Source: Floccularia luteovirens (taxonomy: Eukaryota > Basidiomycota > Agaricomycetes > Agaricales > Squamanitaceae). Taken from it: a stretch of DNA of 64,000 nucleotides. The stretch is from assembly GCA_009739215.1 (NCBI GenBank), contig VSJF01000003.1:2604001-2668000 (forward strand). Direction: 5' to 3'. The position numbers and the translations under genes were made by a program. This document shows positions 45,998-58,100 of the stretch, in pieces. Within the stretch, counting starts at the first letter, position 1, and each line of letters opens with the position of its first letter. The notes under the pieces were generated by a model. It saw nothing but the letters and a program-made list of their open reading frames with translations, was not told where the DNA came from and made no database searches.

Positions 45998-46125
45998 GGT
46001 GATGTTCTCACGTGGGAAGATAAAGCAACCATACTACACAAAAGCATTATAATGACGATGACTACATTCATTGTATTCTCAATGTAGAGATGTAGAAGTA
46101 GTATGTAGAGATCAAGAGACTTATT

Positions 46126-47212
46126 TCACATTTTGTTTGACTCAACGCTTGTATGAATGTTGCTACTGAGCCACCTGCGCTTTCGTTGTGGGTGTGATGT
46201 AGACGATGAAGCAAAAGTTGGAGTTGGGGTCGGGGTTGCCATATCGATGACTATAAATGCCGGCTGGGGCATGGGCGGTGCGACAGAGGTGGCTCTTCTA
46301 CAATCAATAGGTGTCTTTCCAGATCGAGGTGTCAGAGAGACTGAGCCAATATAAAAGATCAAAATCATAATGTCATACTCAGGAATCGCTTACAGTCTAA
46401 ATTATTCGGAACAGCAGGTGGCATTTGTTGCCCCATAAATACTATTTCATCAGCTGAAACTACAAAGTGATCGATGAAATCCTTGGAATCTTGGTTGTAT
46501 ACGACGCCTGTGAGATAGCCAGCTACCGATATATATCGACAGTTGAAAGGGACAGATTTGCTGCAGTCCATGTAGCGTGCAGAAAGTATACACAAAATTG
46601 GTGTAATGGGCTTTATGGGTCTCGATTTTGAATCTTTCAAGTCGTCGAAAGCAGAAATGGGTTGTTCGATGTTAAGCCTGAATGTCCCAGTGGTCCCCAT
46701 CTGAATGTCAGACATGCCTCCAGAAACACGGATATAAGCGCGTTGAGTCGGGTCGATTAAATAGTTGCTGTTGTTCATTTCTGAACGAAGAGGAGTTAAC
46801 TAAAGTGTCCCATCATGTTAGTATACTCTTTGAATTGCACATAATTGTGACTTACACATTGTAAATCACCAAAGAAGTCGTAGCCGGTGTAGTTTTGATC
46901 AGTCAAATCTTCCACATTGCATGCAAACTGAAACATTTGTCATTGGTATAATATAATTGTCATTGTCATAAATCAACTTACCGTTGCACAGATTAGATAG
47001 AGAATGTTGTTATCAAAGACAACATTGGAGGCATTGAGGAATTTCAAGCTCCCGAAGAGCGACTCGCAGTTAGCAGAACCGACATAAATTTGGGTGTCCA
47101 GGATCATCGTCTTCGTTCCAGGGATAGATCGAGCATTCCCAATAGTAGCAATTGCAGTCAGTGTCGCTCTGCTTGCACTGTCAATCACAGTGGGGGGTGG
47201 ACTATGTAGCAT
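46126..47212 (-). CDS. Helitron accessory protein P2 (possible OB-fold)
   Basis: Four exons on minus, 46982-47212, 46856-46927, 46394-46799 and 46126-46340, give 307 residues. It begins with a helix and TQIYVGSANCESLFGSL; exon 2 ends FFGDLQC; exon 3 holds RAYIRVSGGMSD, then PFNCRYISVAGYLTG, a strand-turn pattern typical of OB-folds. The C-terminus is Thr/Pro-rich and ends with a basic cluster (HPQRKRRW) that may be a nuclear signal. It is paralogous to P1 along its whole length with the same exon structure. A single-stranded-DNA-binding role in Helitron movement is an inference; I cannot name the family. Confidence 0.72.
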
Positions 47213-47419
47213 AGTTAGTAAATAGCTGGAGATCTACTCCTTCCTGACTGCCTTTATAGCCTACCGGTGGCGCAACGTTGCCAATGTTTCCATTATACTC
47301 TAACTCTTTAGCTTTCCATAGCATGGGAAGCATGCAAATCCCACCTGATTCTATTCCGATTCCACCGAAAACACGTCCGCTTGCAGAGACATCACTACTG
47401 TTCAGGACAATCGTTGTCA

Positions 47420-47470
47420 GTGAGATATAGAAGACAATGATGAAGCAGAAGTCGGACTTGGAGCTGGGAT
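47420..47470 (-). pseudogene. Exon 4 relic of a third accessory copy
   Basis: The minus strand matches the Pro/Thr/Ser-rich exon 4 of P2 (46200-46245) and lies just inside the decayed 3' terminus, where P2 exon 4 lies relative to the working terminus. Confidence 0.45.
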
Positions 47471-47490
47471 CGGATTGCAGCAGCTCTACC

Positions 47491-47542
47491 TTAAGCATGG
47501 TTACCCGTGGTTTGCACGTGGGTGATGTTCTCAAGTGGAAGG
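47491..47542 (-). repeat. Second, decayed Helitron 3' terminus
   Basis: It matches 45974-46019 (shared ttacccgtg.tttgcacg and gggtgatgttctca). The stem has mismatches and the terminal CTAG has become CTTAAG. Confidence 0.7.
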
Positions 47543-47613
47543 AGTCAATATAAGTATTTATTTGAACGGGGGGACAAAAAAACTAATTTATGTATGTAGA
47601 TGTGTACATATAT

Positions 47614-48714
47614 TCATTTATCGGTTTGTTCTGCATCCAAAAATATGTCGCTTGAAGAGTTGTCACTGTCCCAACGGCGCTTTCGAGTTTGCCTCTGAGA
47701 AGGGGTTGGAGTCGAGATTGCATGAGAAGAAGTCGACGCTTCTTGATTTGGCGTTGCTGGAGGGATTGATATGATAATAGGGGACGCAGGCAGTGCGATA
47801 GGAGAATTTTTGGGCCGTCTGAAATTAAATAAACCTTTCCCTGACTGAGGTGTCGAAAAAGGGGCTAATGAGCATGTTAGATCAGATTTTCCAAAAGAAA
47901 ATTGGGTCACTTACTATCAAGGGTATTCTGAATGGCAGGGGAACTTGCTTGCTGGCCCATGAATGAAATCTGGTCTATTGAAATGACAAATCGCTCGATT
48001 AAATCTTTCGATTTTTGCTTGTATATGACATTTGTAAGGAAACCGGAAATGAAGACATATCGACGATTAAACGGAACAGGTTTGGTGCGATTTCTATATC
48101 GTGCCGAGAACTCGCAAAGAAACGGCGCTATGGGCTTCATGGGCTTGTTATTCGCATCTTTCAAGTCCTTGAAAGCGGATATGTAATGTTCGACATCCAG
48201 TGTAAACGTGTGTGCCGCAGTGTCAACGTTTGAAACACCTCCAGATACAGATAACCATGCGCGTTGGCAAGGATCGAATTGTTCGAGGTCGGGGTATAGG
48301 GGGATTGCCTGACAAATTTGAGATGGTTATTGGTTCGATGGGTGCCTATGATGAAACTGATCACTTTGGCTTACCCATTGTAAGTCACCAATGAAGTGGT
48401 AGTCGGTAATCGAGTTTTGATCGACAGAGTCTTCCATGCGCGCAAACTAAAGATTTTTTAGTATACCATGGCTAACTTATGATAGATTTAGGAATACTCA
48501 CCGTAGCGCATATGCTATGGAGTGTGTTGTTGAAGACCATGTCTTGAGCATTATAAAATCGCAAACTCCCCAGTAAGGTCTCGCAAGTGGCACTACCCAT
48601 GTAGATCTGAGCATCCAAGATGATAGTTCTCGTATTGGGGAGCGGTCGAGGATTGCCAAGTGCAGCAATCGCATTTATCAGGGCGACTCCCACTGCTGGT
48701 TCACTGGGCGGCAT
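47614..48714 (-). CDS. Helitron accessory protein P1 (possible OB-fold)
   Basis: Four exons on minus, 48502-48714, 48375-48446, 47915-48308 and 47614-47864, give 309 residues. Blocks parallel P2: AQIYMGSATCETLLGSL, YHFIGDLQW, RAWLSVSGGVSN, PFNRRYVFISGFLT and a basic end (RQTRKRRW) followed by an acidic Ser-rich tail. Both copies are open with all splice sites intact, which argues for function. The upstream regions of P1 and P2 are also alike (48725-48830 with 47225-47330), so promoter and gene were duplicated together. The gene lies 500 bp after the Rep/helicase end. Confidence 0.72.
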
Positions 48715-49212
48715 GGTGTGAGAGAAAAAATGAAATTCAACTCACCTCCATGGTTGGGTTTATATCCTATGCCAGTGGCGTAGTGTTGGCAAGGTTTCCG
48801 ATATACTTTAGCTTTTGAGGATATCCTAGAGCAGAAAACGTCTGACTTGGTATTATGATTCTCAAGTTTTTCTTTTCTGAGCTTTTACTGATCGTATCTA
48901 ACTCTAACTTTCTAATCTAATATAATAGCGATAAGAAAAGTTTGTCACACGAAGATTGAGAATCACACTGCTACTTCTTTCTTCATTCCTCTCAATGAGT
49001 CTCTTTTCTGTTTACAGCCATCACATTGTCATAAGTAAACTCACAATAAAACTGATTTTATTACCATGCATTTTGCAAGTTCATAACATGGTCTTCGATG
49101 ACAGTCTCAATTTGTCTCAGTTGGCATGCGTCGTGAAGGGGTATCTCTCAGCAGTGAAAGATAACCATTTAGTACATTCAGCTTGCAAATGCAGGGCGAA
49201 AGCAGATCATGT

Positions 49213-52200
49213 CTATGATATAAGTACCTCACTATATACTACATTTTGTGTAATAGGTTCTATTACATCATCTGGAAGAAGAACTTTAATACTTCGACTT
49301 GAAGTGGCTCTTGATAGAGCAACATAGAGTTGTCCATGAGCAAATACGGGAATGCGTAAGTCAAGGCCAACATATCGTACTGACTGGCCCTGAGCCTTGT
49401 TAATGCTCAGAGCAAATGCCAGTCGTACGGGAAACTGTCGTCTCTTGAACTGGAAAGTCACATCTCCCGATGCTGTGGGGATTAATGAAATTCGTGGGAT
49501 AAGCGCTATCTCACCATCATGTTCTCCCCCAATCAAACGCACCTCCAAAACCCTATTGCGCATTTGTGTTATTATCATGCGAGTGCCATTGCACAGCCCT
49601 CGTGATGGTGCCAGGTTTCGAAGAAGAATGACTGGACAGCCAATCTTCAAGTTAAGTTCGCCCGGTGGAAGACTTGATGAATGAACTGATCGAAGGAATT
49701 CATTCGGGATAGGTTCATCATGCATAGGATCAGCTCCTGCTTCTCGTATGATTTCATCTGCGCTGACATACTGTTTGACATCACCTGACATACATTCTAA
49801 GATTTGCTGATTTATGTCACCGACGTCTGCATTGCGAGGTGCAAGGATCATGCGGTTCAAGAAGTAGTCGGGAGGCGGAGGTGGCAATGAGTTGATACCT
49901 GGGTAGATTGAGTTGATGAGAGAGTCCAAGCCATGGATTCGCATGTGCGTTGGTAAGTGAATTTTGTTATTATTGTCTGTATTTCGACCGTGACCTACAT
50001 CAAGAAGCCAATGTGAAAACTCTTGAGCATCTGTGTCACCACTGTTGACTCGCATATTCTGATTTAGATGAAGTACTTGAACAGTTTCCCAAAGAACAGA
50101 ACGCTGCAGGGTAGCGTTGACAATATCCTCGCGAGATCCTCTTGGAACGACAGGCAAGGTTTGAAGGAAATCACCACCAAGTATGACGGTGATACCTCCA
50201 AATGATTGATTGTTGCCAAATATATCTTGTAGGGTACGATCCACAGCTTCCACAGCATAGCGGTGTTGGGCACCCACCTCATCCCAGATAATCGCCTTTG
50301 TAACACGTAGGAGTTCTGCCCTGGGACTATTTTTAGGAATGCTACAGCTCGAGCGTTCATTAAGTCCATCGATTGGGATTTTGAATGTAGAATGTGCTGT
50401 TCGACCACCACGAATCAGGAGAGAAGAGATGCCGGAGGAAGAGACACAAAGGATAATTTTTCCCTCACTTCGTAGCTTTGCACAGATAGTGTTGTAGACA
50501 AACGTCTTTCCAGTCCCTCCAGGACCGTTTAGAAAGAAAACTCTTGCTTCGTTGTTTTCAATTGAGGATATAATACGATTATATGCGTTCCGCTGATCAG
50601 GATTCAGGCAAGGAAGTCGAACTTCAAGATTAGCTTGCTCCGTGTCGCGATTATAATTTAGTTGCTCGGCAATGAGAGAGTTGACTTCAAGTCTGCTCCA
50701 GTTACGTTGTGGTAGTGGCATTGATGGCCATTCAGCCAGCAAACGTCCTGAATCACGGAGAATATTATCGAGGAGGTGAAGGCCATAGTCATAAACATCG
50801 TCGTCAGGAGGATTTTGGATTCCCATGGTGCATAGGCGGTGGGCAAGATCATCACATATATGGTGCTTGAATTCATTCCAAAGCAAATCGGGCTGTGAGG
50901 GCTCACCAAAAAGCAGTAAAGACACAAAAAGATGACGGAGACATGTTCCAGTCTGCATTTCAGATGCCTCTTGAAGACAAAGACGCCACTCTCCATCATC
51001 CTGAAGCAAGCCACGCGCAAGGCAGGCAGAATGAAATGTGGGGAAAGGATTGTCGTACCCAGAAACCCTTCGAAGATCTACAAAAGACGTAGCGCCTTTC
51101 ACAACAGTAAGTAGTAGGCGGAGGTAGTAAATTTCTCCAGATGTAGGCTTGATGAAGTACATCCTTCCCAAAGCAAAACCTCGTTGTCGAAGAACCCATT
51201 TTCGTTCGTTCTGATTGTATCGGAAGTGTTGCGGAAACTCCTGATAAGAGTATTTGCGGGCTTCTTCCCCAAGCAGACCTTGATTGCCATTGGCCTCGAA
51301 CCATGCGGTAAGAGTAGTGCGTTGATTAGCACCATGCTGAAGTACAGCTTCCAGATCGTGGTTTGGGTTGAACATTACCATGTGATGATTTTCGAGGTGG
51401 ACTTGAAGTCGAACAACATTTGGGACTTGCTCATGCATGTTGAAGTGCAGGAGACGCCAGACAGCGTCTGGTGCAGAAATGTAACGTCCTTCAATCCATC
51501 GTTTGACCTCGTCCTTCTGCGTAACCTCCAGAGCACCTCGATCGTGGCCCTTACAAACATATTTGAAAGCGTATTTGAACGTTCCAAGAGTGACTGCGCA
51601 TTCCATATTTATGTGGCAGTCGAAGTCGGCACAAAGAAAAGGAGGGTATGGCACGATCCAGCGATTATCAACTGGTCTGCCATTCACTTCATAAGCTCTT
51701 CCGTCATTTGGCCGGAAATACAAAGGATAGCCATGGTGGTCCATGGTTGTAAATTCTTGGAACGCCTTTGGAAACCCTTTCGAACAGATTTTACCACCTC
51801 GCCCATCATCAACCATGCATGGCGAGTGTGGATTTTCGACACCGCATGGCCCATGAACCATGCATTTCTTGACCGTCTCAAAGAGAAGCGGTTGCAGGAC
51901 AGGATCGGGCCATCGCGCCCAAATGCAAGAGTCAATGGCTTCTGTAGTCAGGAGCTTGTCAGGCTCCTGAAGAAACACTAAACAGTGAATATGTGGTAGA
52001 CCGCGTTTTTGGAATTCTATGGTATAGACATAAGCAACAGCAGTGCCAAAAACACCATGCTTGTAAATGTAGTCTACAACTGCATTCTTTTTCATCTCAA
52101 AAACTCGTGCCACCAAATCTGGACGGTGGTATGCCGCCTGGCCGGGAAGAAGCTCTCTCTCGATCTCCGCCCATCGAGGGTTTGTTGTCATTGTGAGGAA

Positions 52201-54807
52201 GATGTCAACTTTTCGGAAGTATCGAGCGAGTGCCATGGAATCTTGGTAACACTGCCCCATGTTCCGAGGTCCACCAATATACGAAGATGGTAGAAAGATT
52301 CGTTGACCAATGTCATTCAGACTGAAGTTATCGGGGTCTTGAATTGCAGCATCCTCAAGGTTATTGAATCGAGCTGCTCTAAATAAAGGCTGGTTCAGCT
52401 GTATCCACCGAAGCCTCTGTTGGTCCACTGATGCAAACATGTCGACAATGTAGCGAGTAAAAAGGCGGCCACCACGTAAGAGTGCGTTAAACTCCTGCGG
52501 ACGGTAATGAATCCGGTAAGCAACGTAGCGTGAGAGGGTGAGGCGTCTGTTGGTTCCTTCATTGGAGTTGTCAACTTCAAAGCCCCGGTCTTGCCTAAGT
52601 TGGCGTTGTTGCTGGCGGCCCTGTAGACGGCTGTCTCTCTGATCGTCAGTTTCGGAAAGCGTCAGCTCGGGATACCATCCATTCTCTCCAAAAGGGAAAA
52701 GAATGGGGTACTGCAGGGGGACATAGGCTGGATGAAGGTCACTTATCCGATACAGTGGCCCATCACGGTGCCGAAGAACTATATCGCGAGGTTCCGTTGA
52801 TCCTGTGCCAGGTAAAATTACCGCAACCTCGTCTGCAGTTGGGAGGTTGTATCTTCGGCGATCTAGTCCAGGACTGAGGCGAAGTCGTATATCAACATCG
52901 TTAGACGTATCGTAGTTCCGAAGAATTTCATACGCATGTTGATAAATGGGAACATATTGGTGGTGGGTTGTCAACATATTCTGCAAGGATTGCATAATTT
53001 GGCGATCTAAATCGCCATTTTGCTGCATACGGACATCCAGAGCAGCACGCGGCTCATAAACATATAGTTGAGCATAGCGAGGTAGACGATTTTCAGAAGG
53101 AGTAAGAGCACCGGTTTGGTGATATAGTTCTCCAGATATACGGAAAACCGGAGGTCCTCGTCCCCGGTTGACTGAATGGTCTTCTTGAATTCCTAAAGAT
53201 GTGAAGGAAAACGCTCGGTTGTACTTCCAAATTTCATCACGGAATTTGACAGCATCACGGTCGTCCGAACTGAGAAGGCGTCGAAGAGGCTCAGGCACCT
53301 CTCCAAGTAATGGGAGGCGCACTTTTCCTGACATGCAACAGGTTCCGAATTTCGGTGAACGCATCGAACTACCAGAGAGTTTCTCATCCATCCAATGAAG
53401 CGCCCCACAGTATGGATATGAGACATTCATCCGTCCAAGGTCATGGCGTTCAGCAGGTTCCACATAAGGTCGACGGGCCGCACGGAAGAGCTCACGGCTG
53501 CGCCTTCGTTGGTGCTGCTGCTGTATGCTCTCAGGTTGGTCCAATGGAGGCCGGTTGTCAGCGGCAGATGCTGCTACATGTGTCTTGAATAGAACATTGT
53601 GATAAATATAAAAGGCTTACACATACCTCCATTATTTAGTGACTGCTGTGTAGCCGGGGGTGTTGGAAGTGCTGATGCATCTACACCTCTGTTTGACTGA
53701 GCCACTTGTATGTCTGAGAATGGCTGCCGCGTGGGCTGAGGTGTAGGAGCCAGAGTTACGTCTGGTAGTGCATCCCTCCTGTATCTCTTGTGGTTAGATA
53801 TTCCAGTACCTCTCAAATTAGTCGGGAGACTCACAAAACAGAAGTTGTCCGTTGCCTTGCCTCTCGTTCGCGTTCTCGTCGTCTCTGTTGGGCTACGGAC
53901 CTTCGATTTGGCAGTTGCTGTGTAGCGGGGGGTGTTTGAGATGCTGGTGCACCAAAACCTTCGCTCAGCTGAGCGTCTTGTCTGGCTATGGATTGGTGTT
54001 GAGTAGATAGACGTGTACGAGCTAGAGTTGTATCTAGCGGTGCGTCTATCCTGTGTCTGATTGTGGTTAGATGTTCCAGTATCTCTCAAATTAGTTACAG
54101 AGACTCACAAAACAGAAGGCATCTGTTGCCTTGCCTCTTGTTCGCGTTCTCGTCGTCTCTGTTGTGCTGCAGACCTTTGAGAATGAGCTAGCTGCCGTAT
54201 GGAGGGGTTTACCGATACGCTGTTGTTCAGTGGTCCCGGTTCTGATGGAGCAGGGGAAAGTGGAAGATTTGGAAAACGTGAGGGTAGGAGTACCGAGCGA
54301 GAACCATGCCTCTCCCCAGCTTGGCATTCGTGCTGAACAAAATATGACAACGTGATAATGTGACAATGTCAAAATTTAAAATTCGTACCTGTCTTACAGT
54401 AAGTTGCCTCGAATCAAATAACCAGCGTTGCTGGTTTTCATCCTGTACTGTGTATGGTTGACGCCGCCGCCGAGGTGAATTCTGCAGGTCATAGTTGCGA
54501 GTTGTCCGGCTTGAAGCTCGAGCATTTGACCGCATATGTTCGACATGGCTAGCCACATCCATTGGTACCTCGGGTGTGGCCACTGGAAGGTACTGTTGAG
54601 GCCTTTCATCGATTTGCCGGATACTGAAATGGCAGGCTTGACAAACTGTCTGTTGCGTTTGTTCAGGCGTCCTAGGGCAGTATTCTGACCTGTGAAGTAG
54701 TACACAATTAGTAGCTTTGGAGCATCCCACAGAAGAATTGTACGCACATTTCGAATGCAAGGCATGGGATGCGAAGGTAGATGCATTGATTCAGGAAGGA
54801 TAGAATC
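49213..54807 (-). CDS. Helitron Rep/helicase (RepHel)
   Basis: The main exon is 49213-53573, over 1450 codons, with upstream exons 53627-53778, 53835-54050, 54109-54332, 54389-54689 and probably 54748-54807; the true start lies further upstream and is not resolved. The HUH nuclease has LPHIHCLVF (about residue 520 of the main exon) and the tyrosine pair in FKYAFKYVCK (about 660). The SF1 PIF1-like helicase has Walker A GPGGTGKT (about 1010), WDEVGAQ, GGDFLQTLPVV and the late motif YVALSRATS. An N-terminal cysteine cluster (CQAC and CP near 54650) may bind zinc. It nicks and unwinds DNA for rolling-circle transposition. No internal stop is seen. Confidence 0.9.
53627..54332 (-). repeat. Repeated exon module in the RepHel N-terminus
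   Basis: Exons 53835-54050 and 54109-54332 end with the same module (AQQRRRERE.EARQ, then SVL), and exons 53627-53778 and 53835-54050 share TPPATQQ. All three junctions keep the same phase, so the exons look tandemly duplicated. Confidence 0.65.
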
Positions 54808-55017
54808 CTGAAAAAAAATCATCAGAAAGAGATTCGACAAAAACATACTCACAAAACTCCTTCTATATTGCAAATCCCAGCTTTCTTTTTTTCATATTAG
54901 AATTAGGTTAGACTTTAGATTAGAATTTCAGATTGGAATACACGGAAAGAGATCAGACGCGGGTTGGAAGGAAGATATAGGTCACATGACGGCGAGTATA
55001 TGTGATGGGTGATGTAG

Positions 55018-55072
55018 CCAATCAGATTACATATTTATCTAGCCAATCAGAATGCACTTTTGTCTAGCCAAT
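55018..55072. promoter_or_regulatory. Three CCAAT boxes at 25 bp spacing
   Basis: TAGCCAAT occurs at 55015, 55040 and 55065, exactly 25 bp apart, just inside the Helitron 5' end and upstream of the RepHel gene. CCAAT-binding complexes act on such boxes in either orientation. Confidence 0.5.
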
Positions 55073-55124
55073 AAGAACGTGCGAAGCTTTCGAAGGACCG
55101 TTGTCGTTTATTATATTGGATAGT

Positions 55125-58100
55125 TTATGAACTCATCGTGTCTGTGGAACTTTCTTCGATGCGTAAAATTTCTAGCTTGCCTGAATCCTTCCCCACAACA
55201 TAATAATTGCCCCACCGCGCTATGCATTGCGGGTTTCCCTGGTCTATCCAACAAATCCTCTTCCGAGTTCTATTCTCTTCACGTACAATCCATCCATCGT
55301 TGAATAAACGCATCCTCTGATCAGTTTCTGTTCTCCACCTGTACCACTTGAGCTCGACTTGCTCAACTTGCTTTGGCGCTTGGTTTTGCTCTTGCTCGAT
55401 TTGCTGTCGCTTTTGTTCGATTTGCCGTTGCTTTTGTATGAATGTGTCCCTTTGTTGCCGGTTCCTGTTTGGGGACGTGGAAAGCCGACTACTGTGATTT
55501 CCTATAGCTCGCGCGAGATACTCATATTCTTGCTTGAGCATGTTGAGTTGTGAATTCCACTCCTCCCATCTGTATATCTTTTCCTCACCGTCCTTGTCAC
55601 GTTTGACATACAACAGCGTGCTGTTATGCGAGAACTCTATATCTGAAAGCTGGGCCCAATCGCCCGTGATGTCAATACGACACGAATCTCTGCCTTCCAT
55701 CGTGTCGAACACACAAAGATTTCCATTTCCACTTGTACCCGCAATCCAGCGTCCGTCGGAACACCATGTGATTCTCGTAATAGTGTTTATTTTCCACAGC
55801 AAAGTAGGTTCATTTTTTGAGATATCCCATATGCGAGTTCCGTCAGAGTAAGCGACCGCAATCTTCCGCGCGTCGGGGGAGAATGCACTATTCCCAGAGA
55901 TATCTCCCGGAATAGTGTACAATAGTGATGCAGAGTTGAGAGACCAGACACTGACTACTTCGGAAGACACCGCAGCTACTCGTGAGCCATCTGAGGAGAT
56001 GGCCACGAAATGTATGCGTCTGATATGTGGTGATGGCGATGGAGCGGATGACGCGACCAGTGGTCCCAAGGAAGACAAGTCCCACAAACGGATTGTGTTA
56101 TCTGACGTCAGGAGGCGACGATCATCATTAGGAGAGAATGATGCGTTGTTATGATGAAAGGAGCCTTGGATGGAACCAAGTGAATTCCAGGATGTCGTGT
56201 TAAAGAAGTGGATCCTATCATCAGCCGTCGACAAAGCAAGAGTGAGACCATTCTGGGATATAGCGATGCCCTCGACTTCTAGTTCGACGTTTTTGGTAGC
56301 TACGGAGCGTTTGGTCGATTCGGGATCCCATAAGTGGATCGCACGGTCAGATCGATCATAAAAGGCAACCTGCGAGTCGTTGTGTAGAAACACAGCTGCC
56401 TCCACAGAGAATCCATACAGTTCCTTCAGAATCTGTTCGTTGGCCGACTCAACATCCCATATCCGAAGAGTTTTTGCTTCGTAGCATACTGTACGCCTCG
56501 AATCCTTTGAAATCGCCAACATCCTTTCTAGAGGAACCGTTCTTCTCCTTTTCATCTCTTCACCAATCGTAATGTCCCATACTTGCATCCCTCCTCCGAC
56601 TCCGTCAACACCAATAAAAAGCTGCGAACCGACTTGACTCCACTCTATAGCACACACCGTGCCTAGGAAATACTCCGTATGTACCTGCGCTCCAGACGTC
56701 GCATTCCAGACACGAATTGAGAAATCTTCCGAACCAGAAGCAATCCACTCCCCATCTGGAGCCCATGCAACACATCGGACACACTCTGTATGCCCCGTTA
56801 AGGTCCGCTTCGATGATCCGATACTTGCATCCCATATACACACGTCCCCATTTGATGACCCGGACGCAATTAACCTCCCATTAGGTGAAAACATTGCACG
56901 ACAATTTCTCACATCCGTTATGATCGTGTGGAGGCAATCACCCCATGCTGAATCTCGTGGTGTTATTGAGTTTACTTTGGTATGGATTGCTGTATTGCCA
57001 GAATTATTATAGCGGGCGGTGAGTACAGATGACGGTGCCAGAGGGAGTCCAGATATATACAGGTGTTCAGGACATTCCTTGATAGGTGCGTAACACCGTA
57101 GAACTAGTCGGTATGTGTCATCGATCAATTGAACAATTTCGTCTTTGTCCCCGTCTTGGATGTGACCCTTGCGACAATACTTCAGTTTCTCTGATCTCAC
57201 TTCAACGAACCAAGTACACACCTTGCACCATGAAAGTGCCGCAAGCATAGCCGGAACAGCAACATCAAGCTGGTTCATATAGCTGAGCACCTCCACCCAT
57301 ACTAGTAGCTTCGTACGCACAAACTCTGTCACTGCATACAGGATGTCCCGATTTGGATTGTCGATTTTTGATAGGTGTGTTGTCCAGTGAATACATGAGT
57401 ACCATAAATTTGGCCGAATATGTGTCTTGACAGCATGTTGCAGGTCTGGAATATCTGATTTCGTCATTGTGGGATCATTGAGCTCGCAGATGTTCCTTTT
57501 TAGAGGGCATCTCTCAGTCATCACCTTCAGACAGTCCAATGCCAATCGTTGGTGGTGTATAGAAGGTTCGATGTAGAAATTGGAATCGGTACAGCGCTCA
57601 TTATCAACAAGGAATTGTGTGAAGCTTGCATGCAGCATTCTGATCTCGACGCCGTTGTTGTTTGGCGTCAGGATGATTGAATTAAGTTGGCTTAGAATAT
57701 CCCGGATAAATCGCATCTCGACGCCGACCAAATCTACCAGGCCATTTACTGATATCTGGTTCTGAAGCAGAGCGAGACTGCCAAGGACAATACGGATATA
57801 CTTCTGCGTATCCGGAATGTTGGAGAAGTGATCAAGTGCATTATTTAGTACAGTGAGATATAACTTGTCCAGACCCTTCAGGCTGTATGCTACACCAGAT
57901 GGATTACCAGATAAGATGGCATTAAGGACGTGACGAGCGTGACTGGGATAGTCATCCAGGAATTTGAAGACGATGTAAGCATAAATGAATAATCCGGCAG
58001 AAACATTGGTGAGGTCCTCGATAACATTGGGGAAGGTTTCGTGTATCGCCTTCCAGCAGCTGAGACTCTTGAGTTTTACGTTGAAAAAAAGCTTGATGTC

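Larger units (their letters stand above)
45969..55120 (-). mobile_element. Autonomous Helitron, about 9.15 kb
   Basis: On the minus strand it begins TCCAATATAATAAACG (55120) and ends with a CCCGTGC-AAA-GCACGGG hairpin plus CTAG (45969). The host bases are A before the 5' end and T after the 3' end, as Helitrons require. Inside are one Rep/helicase gene and two paralogous accessory genes, all on the same strand. A second, decayed 3' terminus lies at 47491-47520. The 3' end is well supported; the 5' end is the best A/TC candidate in the right place but is not proven. Confidence 0.75.

Noticed and set aside
51184..51981. 265-codon plus-strand open frame inside the Helitron gene
   Set aside because: It is antisense to the intact RepHel exon, which has clear catalytic motifs.
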